Part shown: piece by piece, positions 7,269 through 12,185 of the stretch | Position numbering within the stretch: position 1 is the stretch's first letter | Layout of the letters: every line of letters starts with the position of its first letter | NCBI GenBank assembly: GCA_019422005.1 | Contig: JAHZEF010000069.1 | Coordinates: 1 to 12,185 of the forward strand | Length of the DNA: 12,185 bases | From: Clostridiales bacterium | Lineage (GTDB): Bacteria; Bacillota; Clostridia; Oscillospirales; Oscillospiraceae | Reading direction: 5' to 3' | Notes under the pieces: model-generated | The model's input: the letters and a program-made list of their open reading frames with translations, nothing else | Told to the model about the DNA's origin: nothing | The model's database searches: none | Translations under genes and position numbers: made by a program

Positions 7269-8168
7269 TCATTCAAACAGGGACAGCTGGCCGCTGATCC
7301 CATGTTTCGGCAGGCTTTCCTGCCGGGCGGCCATGCCGCCGGTGTCAAACCCGTACTGCTGCTGCAGGCGCGCCGTCAGTTCATAAAGCCGCCTGTGTAC
7401 CGACGCGTCCAAAGTCCCGCTCATATAGGCCTGGCTGACCGGGGCCGCAAGCTCCGGAAATTCCATATGCAGGAACCTGAGAAATACCGTTCTCGTTTTC
7501 CCCCGCAGGTTCAGCGCCCCCGGCAGCACATAATGGGCGCCGCTCGCTCTGGCGCCCTCATAAATCGCCTCCAGATTCTCCGGCGTGCCGGAAAGGTACG
7601 GAATCATGGGCATCAGGTGAACGCCCACACGGGCGCGCGTTTTTCGGAATTCCCGCAGAACATTCAGCCGCCGCAGCGAGGGCGCGCCGCCCGGCTCCAG
7701 TTTTTTCCGGATTGTCTCATCCATACAGGTAACCGTCTGCGCAATCCTGACCTCAGCCAGACGGGACAATTCGTCAAACAGATCGTAGTCCCGGAGAATC
7801 AAATCCGACTTGCTGGAAATCACACACGGCGTCCGGTACCGAATCAGCAGCTTCAACACGTCCGGCATCAGGCGGTACCGTCCCTCTGCAGGCTGGTAGC
7901 TGTCGGTAACGCCTCCCAGATTGATCGTCTCCCGATTCCAGGACGGGCTCCGCAGCAGCCGTTCCAGCCGCTCCACAAGGTTCACCTTCACAAACACTTC
8001 CCCGAAGAACGCATCGGATTCCAGATACCGGTGGCTGTATATGGCAAAGCAGTACCGGCATCCATGGGTACAGCCGCGATACGCGTTCAGATCCCAGCGG
8101 TACGGCAGAAAGCGGCTGTTGACCCGGTTGCATGCTGTCCGGCACAGGATTTCCCGATAAACCGCCAT
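7269..8168 (-). CDS. SPL-like (COG1533) radical SAM protein with C-terminal sliding-clamp motif
   Basis: 299 aa. ATG 8168 follows AAGGAGGT in the 3' end of the polymerase gene (7-nt gap between genes). A radical SAM CxxxCxxC cluster motif is at Cys33, Cys37 and Cys40 (YRGCTHGCRYCFA). LGGVTDSYQPAE (84-95) and LEPGGAPSLRRL (157-168) are typical of the family that includes spore photoproduct lyase and many 'DNA repair photolyase' annotations. It is shorter than true SPL, with the Cys cluster much nearer the N-terminus, so the reaction is unknown. The protein ends in QLSLF-E (294-298), an exact match to the beta-clamp binding consensus. With a LexA box and a translesion polymerase in the same operon, a role in repair or processing of damaged DNA at the fork is a strong inference. 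Confidence 0.9.
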   Translation of the reverse strand: MAVYREILCRTACNRVNSRFLPYRWDLNAYRGCTHGCRYCFAIYSHRYLESDAFFGEVFVKVNLVERLERLLRSPSWNRETINLGGVTDSYQPAEGRYRLMPDVLKLLIRYRTPCVISSKSDLILRDYDLFDELSRLAEVRIAQTVTCMDETIRKKLEPGGAPSLRRLNVLREFRKTRARVGVHLMPMIPYLSGTPENLEAIYEGARASGAHYVLPGALNLRGKTRTVFLRFLHMEFPELAAPVSQAYMSGTLDASVHRRLYELTARLQQQYGFDTGGMAARQESLPKHGISGQLSLFE

Positions 8169-8175
8169 GCTGTAC

Positions 8176-9438
8176 TCAAACCTCCTTGGTAACCCCGGTC
8201 CTGCGATGCCGGGACAGGCCTCCGGCCATGTGCGCCTCCGGGTTTTTCAGAAACCGTGCGCGCAGAATGACGCCCTCTCCAAACTTTTCCCGCAGCGCAT
8301 CCACCGCAGCGTCCACCTTTTCCAGACGATCATAGCAGGCGCTGTCAAAGAGGCTGTACTGACGGTATTCCCCATCCTGCCGCAGCCGTGTCACCTGAAC
8401 GCCCAGCTGCCGCAGCGGCTGCCGCCGTTCCTCCCACACCTGTTCCAGCGCCATACAGGCCGCCCGGTACAACTCCGCCGTCACATTCGTGGGCGACGGC
8501 AGGGGGATCTGATGGGAGGTATCCAGAAACTGCGCAGTCCGCAGATGAACCGTCAGGCACATGCCGCGCTGGCCGTCACGCCGCATCCGCATCCCAACCG
8601 TTTCACACAGCGACAGCAGCACCTGCCGCGCCTCCGCCATCTCCGTCACGTCGGCGGCGGTGGTGACCGAATTGCTGTATCCCTGATTGGGCGCCGGCGC
8701 AGCGGCCACGGCGTCCGGGCAGCGTCCGTTGGCCAGGTGCCAAACAGCCTCTCCGTGTTTCCCCAGCTTCTCCCGCAGAAACGCCGGATCCGCGTGGGCC
8801 AGTTCCCCGATGGTATAGATCCCATACCGCCCGAGCTTCTGCTCCGTAGCCGGCCCGACGGAGAACAGCCGCCGCACGCCCAGCGGCCAGAATTTTTCCG
8901 GCATCTCCTCCGGAAACAGCGTATGCACCTTGTCCGGCTTCTCAAAGTCCCCCGCCGTCTTGGAAAGGATCTTATTGGAAGACACGCCGATGTTGACGGT
9001 AAAGCCCAGTTCCTCCCGGATCCGGTCCTTCAATGCATGCGCCGCCGCCACCGGCGATCCGTACAGCCCCTCCGTCCCCGTCATATCAGCCCAGGCCTCG
9101 TCAATGGAATACTGCTCCACCGCCGGCGACATCTGCCGCAGAACGGCGACAAATTTCCGGGACGCCTGCACATACAGCTCATAATCCGGCGGCACAATCA
9201 GCAGCTCCGGGCATTTCCTCTGCGCCTGGAAGAGCGGCTCCCCGGTCCTGACGCCCATCCTCCCGGCCGGCAGGCTTTTGGCCAGAATGACTCCATGGCG
9301 CTCCGACCGGTCTCCGCAGACCGCCGAGGGAACCAGGCGCAGATCTTCCCGTTCCCCCAGCGCATGAATCCGATATGCCGCGGTCCAGGAAAGGAACGCG
9401 CTGTTGACATCCACATGAAAAATAACCCGTTTCTCCAT
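8176..9438 (-). CDS. Y-family translesion DNA polymerase (DinB/UmuC-like)
   Basis: 420 aa. GAGGGA precedes the ATG by a few bases. The catalytic metal ligands are visible: Asp10 in HVDVNSAFLSW and Asp113-Glu114 in YSIDEAWADM. Phe15 aligns with the steric-gate Phe13 of E. coli Pol IV. A helix-hairpin-helix stretch (FSVGPATEQKLGRYGIYTIG, about 192-211) and a little-finger region of about 250-355 follow. QYSLF (360-364) is a clamp-binding motif at the usual C-terminal place. It copies past DNA lesions, with low fidelity expected. It could be DinB or one of the Firmicutes UvrX/YqjW-type relatives; the N-terminal DVNSAF differs from classical DMDAFF. It is the second gene of a LexA-controlled operon. 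Confidence 0.94.
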   Translation of the reverse strand: MEKRVIFHVDVNSAFLSWTAAYRIHALGEREDLRLVPSAVCGDRSERHGVILAKSLPAGRMGVRTGEPLFQAQRKCPELLIVPPDYELYVQASRKFVAVLRQMSPAVEQYSIDEAWADMTGTEGLYGSPVAAAHALKDRIREELGFTVNIGVSSNKILSKTAGDFEKPDKVHTLFPEEMPEKFWPLGVRRLFSVGPATEQKLGRYGIYTIGELAHADPAFLREKLGKHGEAVWHLANGRCPDAVAAAPAPNQGYSNSVTTAADVTEMAEARQVLLSLCETVGMRMRRDGQRGMCLTVHLRTAQFLDTSHQIPLPSPTNVTAELYRAACMALEQVWEERRQPLRQLGVQVTRLRQDGEYRQYSLFDSACYDRLEKVDAAVDALREKFGEGVILRARFLKNPEAHMAGGLSRHRRTGVTKEV

Positions 9439-9447
9439 CCCGTTCCC

Positions 9448-9720
9448 TCAGCAGATCACCCGCAGCAGGACCCAGCGATGCGTGCGGATGGCATAGCGCA
9501 GCTCGAACAGCCGTTCCCTGCCGCCGAATTCCCCCCGGCAGAGAAACACCAGCGCTTCTACGCCCGCATACTGCACTTCGCTGGCGCTGACCACCTGCCT
9601 GACGGCCACCGTCTGCAGCTGATGCGCCTCATCCTCCAGCCGGAAGCGGATCGGCTGGATTCTGCCGTCCGTCCCGCAGAAGGAAAGAACCTGAACCGGA
9701 ATACTGCACCGGCTTTCCAA
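9448..9720 (-). CDS. Small unknown protein, first gene of the SOS operon
   Basis: 90 aa from a TTG start at 9720, supported by AAAGGGGGAG a few bases upstream and by the lack of a suitable ATG in frame. Its stop lies 9 nt before the polymerase start. It is predicted to be mostly beta-strand (IPVQVLSFCGTDGRIQPIRF, later LFELRYAIRTHRWVLLRVI), has no signal peptide, membrane segment or metal motif, and begins with polar strands followed by a charged middle. I do not recognise a named family. Its place resembles the small YolD-type proteins next to Y-family polymerases in Bacillus, but I see no clear YolD sequence. It could be a polymerase accessory factor. Confidence 0.78.
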   Translation of the reverse strand: MESRCSIPVQVLSFCGTDGRIQPIRFRLEDEAHQLQTVAVRQVVSASEVQYAGVEALVFLCRGEFGGRERLFELRYAIRTHRWVLLRVIC

Positions 9721-9771
9721 ACCGCTCTCCCCCTTTCCAACCGGAACACGGCCCGTCGGCCGCTTTATTTT

Positions 9772-9785
9772 CGAACGTTTGTTCT
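9772..9785 (-). promoter_or_regulatory. LexA (DinR) SOS box
   Basis: CGAACGTTTGTTCT on the plus strand; on the minus strand it reads AGAACAAACGTTCG and matches the Gram-positive consensus CGAACRNRYGTTCG at every position but the first. The GAAC-N4-GTTC core is perfect. It directly abuts the -10 box and covers the predicted transcription start, the classic place for LexA repression. Confidence 0.92.
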
Positions 9786-9814
9786 ATTATAGCGCCAAAG
9801 CTCCCGTTTGGCAA
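9786..9814 (-). promoter_or_regulatory. Promoter of the SOS operon
   Basis: On the minus strand TTGCCA (9814-9809, five of six) and a perfect TATAAT (9791-9786) are 17 bases apart. Transcription would start near 9779, inside the LexA box, with a leader of about 60 nt. Such a strong promoter under LexA predicts tight repression and high induction after DNA damage. Confidence 0.88.
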
Positions 9815-10144
9815 GAGGGATTCTCCGGTTACTTTTTTCCATCACCGGCCGAATGGAGGCGCGCAAAATTCACCGCCGAAGAGTATGAAAGCAGCAAAAT
9901 CCCTGAGATTGCCGCGTGCGTCTCGCAGGGGAGCATATGGGAGACAGCGACAGGAAGGCCCGGATTCCACAGGCGATTCCATGGAGTCCGGAGGGCCCGG
10001 GGCAATGTTTGGACAGGACCCTTCCGATCTGGCAAAAATGGAACAGGTCCTGTTAACGCAAACCCGGGAAGGCTTTGCAGGCTGCGTTCCAGATTGGGAT
10101 CTGCGCCCCCTGCCGTACAGGCAAACCGATTCAGGCAAATATAC
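9815..10144. other. Gene-free stretch between SOS promoter and hairpin
   Basis: About 330 bases with no gene I can support. Open frames on both strands give Arg/Pro/Ser-rich translations typical of shadow frames, and the longer ones run through the hairpin at 10145-10187. A 39-codon ORF at 9937-10056 has AGGGGAG only 3 nt before its ATG, which is too close. No promoter, tRNA or repeat is evident. Confidence 0.5.
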
Positions 10145-10192
10145 CGGCAGCCGCAAGCCGTCGTATTTTGACGACTTGCGGCTGCCGCTTTT
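10145..10192. terminator. Strong 18-bp hairpin, terminator
   Basis: Arms 10145-10162 and 10170-10187 pair over 18 bp with a single mismatch and a 7-nt loop. The plus side is followed by CTTTT (10188-10192), the minus side by GTATATTTG. It lies 44 nt after the stop of the minus-strand zinc-ribbon gene, so it most likely ends that transcript. The better U-tract, however, faces plus-strand transcripts. Confidence 0.75.
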
Positions 10193-10231
10193 CCCGGTCT
10201 GCGTCAGGCGCCCATCGGAGGCATCGCCCTT

Positions 10232-10501
10232 CTATGCAACCGGGGGCTTCTGCCCGTTCTTTTTTTCCGCTTCCTTCTGTGCCATCAGCTTCTCATACAT
10301 CTCGTCGCCCACACACTGACGCGCATATTTGCACCATTGAATACAGGACGTGATGTTATTATAGGCCACAAAGCCGCAGTTGTCGCAGGTCACGGATACA
10401 TCGGTGGAAAACAGCTCAATCTCCTCGCCGCACTGCGGACAAATCTTAACCTCCAGCGTTGGCACCTTCAGCCGGCTGACGCCGGGACACTGATCAAACA
10501 T
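10232..10501 (-). CDS. Small cysteine-rich zinc-ribbon protein
   Basis: 89 aa. ATG 10501 is chosen over an upstream in-frame ATG because CAGGAGGGAGGT lies 8 nt before it. It contains a zinc ribbon, Cys21-x2-Cys24 (CPQCGEE) and Cys39-x2-Cys42 (CDNCGF), then a second cluster CIQWCKYARQC (Cys53, 57, 63), plus Cys5 near the N-terminus. The tail is charged (Lys/Glu). Proteins with this layout (start MF..CPG, then CxxWCKYAxxC) are common in anaerobes and are unnamed or loosely annotated. It probably binds zinc or an iron-sulfur cluster; the role is unknown. It has its own promoter with two dyads and a terminator, so it is probably a single-gene unit. Confidence 0.85.
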   Translation of the reverse strand: MFDQCPGVSRLKVPTLEVKICPQCGEEIELFSTDVSVTCDNCGFVAYNNITSCIQWCKYARQCVGDEMYEKLMAQKEAEKKNGQKPPVA

Positions 10502-10533
10502 GGACAGGACCTCCCTCCTGATTTCTGTTTCCC

Positions 10534-10562
10534 AGTATACCGGGAGATCCCGGCTTTGTCTG
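10534..10562 (-). promoter_or_regulatory. Promoter of the zinc-ribbon gene, with dyad in the spacer
   Basis: On the minus strand CAGACA (10562-10557, four of six) and TATACT (10539-10534, five of six) are 17 bases apart. The spacer is filled by the inverted repeat CCGGGA-GA-TCCCGG (10540-10553), a possible operator. Confidence 0.55.
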
Positions 10563-10576
10563 TTGGAATTCCAACA
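10561..10576. repeat. Perfect 16-bp palindrome upstream of the zinc-ribbon promoter
   Basis: TGTTGGAATTCCAACA is its own complement over all 16 bases and touches the -35 box. A perfect even palindrome at this place is a good candidate for a dimeric regulator site; its short, loopless form and lack of a U-tract argue against a terminator. Confidence 0.6.
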
Positions 10577-10637
10577 TTTCAAGCGCAAGTATCTCTGATT
10601 TTATCCGAACCGCCTGTGCAAGCCGCGCAGCGCAGAT

Positions 10638-11555
10638 TCAAATGGCCATGGCCGGAACAGCGCCGGATGCGCTTCCGCCGCGGATACAGACTGCCACACC
10701 GTCCGGCACAACGGTCAGTTCCCCGCCGCCCGCCATACGCAGCGCCGTATCCAGATCCGGCGCATACTCCAGTTTCATCGCTTCAATCTGGGCGCGCAGC
10801 TCCCCGCGCGTCACCAGAATCACCCGGTGCTCCCGCAAAATCCGGCACAGGATCTGCGTCTGCCACTGATCCGGCACCGTCCTGTTCCGCGGCCTTCCGG
10901 CCAGCGTCTGATAAAGCGCCGCCGGGCTTTCACATTCACACATATCCTGATAAAACTGCCGCCCGCCCAAGCCGTCGGCCAGCCCGGCGCACAAAATCAA
11001 TACGCCTCCGGGCTTTGCAGTTGCCTCAGCGGTCGTCAGGCCCTTGACGCACTGATAAAGGTTCTGATCCAGCGGCGCGCCTCCATTGGTGGTTACAACC
11101 ACGTCACCCGGAACCGGGCGAACCTCGCAGCAGCGCCGCAGGAAGCGGACGCCGGCCGCATGCGCCTCCCGAAAATCGCCCGCAAACGCCGCCGCCGTAC
11201 GCTTTTGGTCGTCAATGGCCACATTGACGATATACTGCAGCCCCGCCAGTTCTGCGGCGGCCTCCATATCGCGGTGAACCGGATTCCCCTCCAGAACGCC
11301 CGTCCTGGCCAGCGGGCTGTCGATCATGGCGCCGCAATGGTTTTCAAAGACCGTCCCGCTTCCGCAGACGCCGGGCAAAACGCTTTTCCTTCCCCCGGAA
11401 AAACCTGCAAAAAAGTGCGGTTCGATCAATCCCTCCGCCACCAGCAGTTCCGTTTCCGCCGCCGCACGGTCCACCGTCAGGCACGCGCCGGAGGGGAGCC
11501 GCCCAATCTCCACATTTCTGCTGGGGTCAAAAGCGTCGTGCGCCCCCCCTCCATG
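10638..11555 (-). pseudogene. larA: LarA-like nickel-pincer racemase, C-terminal part (second frame)
   Basis: This frame opens after a TAG at 11558-11556. If translated separately it could begin at GTG 11513 (291 aa), but no ribosome site is evident. The homologous reading begins with HDAFDPSRNVEIG, upstream of that GTG. It carries the LarA cofactor and catalytic region: EPHFFAGFSGGRKSVLPG and FENHCG, where His, Lys and His have the 10 and 16 spacing of His174, Lys184 and His200 of Lactobacillus plantarum LarA. Later NLYQCVKG gives the Tyr/Lys pair corresponding to Tyr294/Lys298. LarA-family enzymes racemise or epimerise 2-hydroxyacids with a nickel-pincer cofactor tethered to that Lys. Joined to the N-terminal part with one extra base, the product would be 425 aa, the normal family length. 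No larB, larC or larE is in the window. Confidence 0.85.
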
Positions 11556-11914
11556 CTACGGTCCCCCTGGTTGGCCCGCAGCTCTCCCGCGGTCGTCCCG
11601 CGCTGGCAGCCTGTGGCCACCAGCACCCTAACGCCAATTTCCGGGTTGCCGCGGCGCAGCTCCTCCAACATCAACGGCACAATGTCCCTGCTGGGGACGG
11701 GGCGCGTATGGTCGCTGACAATGACAGTGGCCGTACGTTTTCCCTCGGCTAAGCGGTACAGCGGCTCCGAGCCAATCGGCGCCGCCATGGCCGCCGCCAC
11801 CATCTGTCTGCCGGAAGCTTTCACCTCCGCAGCCCCCAGCCTGCTCCGGATTATCCGCTCCTCCGGTGCCTCAAGCGATAAAAAACCCGTTCCACAGGGC
11901 AGATCCACCCGCAT
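11477..11914 (-). pseudogene. larA: LarA-like nickel-pincer racemase, N-terminal part (first frame)
   Basis: 145 aa as read. The ATG is preceded by GGAGGGA. The N-terminal domain is typical: PIGSEPLYRLAEGK, then VSDHTRPVPS with Asp68 and Arg71 (Asp72 and Arg75 in L. plantarum LarA), and VLVATGCQRGTT. Gln104 sits where the family has catalytic His108. Homology ends after about residue 123; the last 20 or so residues (RTTLLTPAEMWRLGG...) are out of frame until TGA at 11479-11477. The break lies at seven consecutive G (11549-11543, coding strand). Its start is 19 nt after the lipase gene, suggesting one transcript. It may be a true frameshift mutation, a sequencing error, or a recoding site. Confidence 0.82.
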
Positions 11915-11933
11915 GCGCTTCCCTCCTCTCCGC

Positions 11934-12185
11934 CTACAGGCCGCGTTCCTGCAGCCTGTGCACCAAATTTACATAAAACTCCCGAACATCGAAGCCGCGG
12001 ATATTTTCCCGCCCGAGGTCAATCACATCGGCATGGGAAATCCCACGCCGGCCCGCCGGCGCCAGCAGCGTGAAATCAGATCCCCATTTGCACGACTCCA
12101 CCGCCACCAGGCCATCGTTCTCCCCATCATAGTGCCGGGCCAGCCTGTAGGACACGTTCAGAGGGAACCGTCCGCCCCGGGCCCT
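11934..12185 (-). CDS. Lipase/esterase-like alpha/beta hydrolase, C-terminal part (partial)
   Basis: Partial: the frame is open to the window edge (83 codons visible), so the N-terminus and nucleophile Ser lie outside. The GTG at 12155 is an internal Val, not a start. The visible YDGENDGLVAVESCKWG contains the acidic loop, and RGISHADVIDLGREN contains the likely catalytic His, as in triacylglycerol lipase-like hydrolases of Clostridia. FDVREFYVNLVHRLQERG is the final helix. The substrate is unknown. It probably is co-transcribed with the larA-like gene. Confidence 0.75.
   Translation of the reverse strand, partial: RARGGRFPLNVSYRLARHYDGENDGLVAVESCKWGSDFTLLAPAGRRGISHADVIDLGRENIRGFDVREFYVNLVHRLQERGL

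Noticed and set aside
9680..9694. QVLSF in the small SOS protein as a clamp motif
   Set aside because: Its fourth position is Ser rather than Leu, and it lies in what looks like an N-terminal beta-strand, not a flexible tail.
6714..9792. Two long plus-strand open frames (6714-8192 and 8167-9792) opposite the repressor and SOS operon
   Set aside because: Both cross several real minus-strand genes, the LexA promoter or the terminator, and have no domain signature.
9937..10056. 39-codon plus-strand ORF
   Set aside because: The purine-rich site is only 3 nt from the ATG, no promoter is seen, and the sequence looks random.
1..12185. CRISPR array, insertion sequence, prophage, tRNA or rRNA
   Set aside because: No regularly spaced repeats, transposase motifs, terminal inverted repeats or structural RNA patterns were visible on reading both strands.

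Overview
The window is GC-rich and densely coding. It has Gram-positive signals: strong AGGAGG-type ribosome sites, sigma-A promoters and a Bacillus/Clostridia-type LexA box. The gene set (MATE pump, CadC/CadA metal operon, radical SAM protein, LarA-like gene, small Cys-rich zinc-ribbon protein) fits a GC-rich anaerobic member of the Clostridia, perhaps Oscillospiraceae-like. The phylum is well supported; the family is a guess.

Layout. Positions 1-249 hold a long hairpin and a good promoter. On the plus strand, 250-2830 is a two-gene operon: a membrane Ser/Thr kinase with a C-terminal C-type lectin domain, overlapping by 8 nt a helix-turn-helix protein with an internal duplication. After a gene-free stretch with its own promoter comes a plus-strand MATE efflux gene (3160-4560), ending in a textbook hairpin terminator. 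Convergent to it, on the minus strand, is a cad-type operon (7064 down to 4623): a CadC/SmtB repressor with two complete metal-site signatures, a free-standing HMA metallochaperone, and a P1B-type Zn/Cd/Pb ATPase lacking its own HMA domain.

Next on the minus strand (9814 down to 7140) is a compact three-gene SOS operon. A TTGCCA/TATAAT promoter abuts a LexA box. It is followed by a 90-aa unknown protein, a Y-family DNA polymerase with a QYSLF clamp motif, and an SPL-like radical SAM protein that ends in a perfect QLSLF sliding-clamp motif, then a 16-bp hairpin terminator. This is the most interesting unit in the window: it suggests a damage-induced, clamp-tethered radical SAM enzyme working beside a translesion polymerase.

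The right end (minus strand) carries a small zinc-ribbon protein with a palindromic promoter, a larA-like nickel-pincer racemase gene split by a one-base frame change at a seven-G tract (and with Gln at the usual catalytic His), and the 3' part of an alpha/beta-hydrolase lipase/esterase gene that runs off the window.
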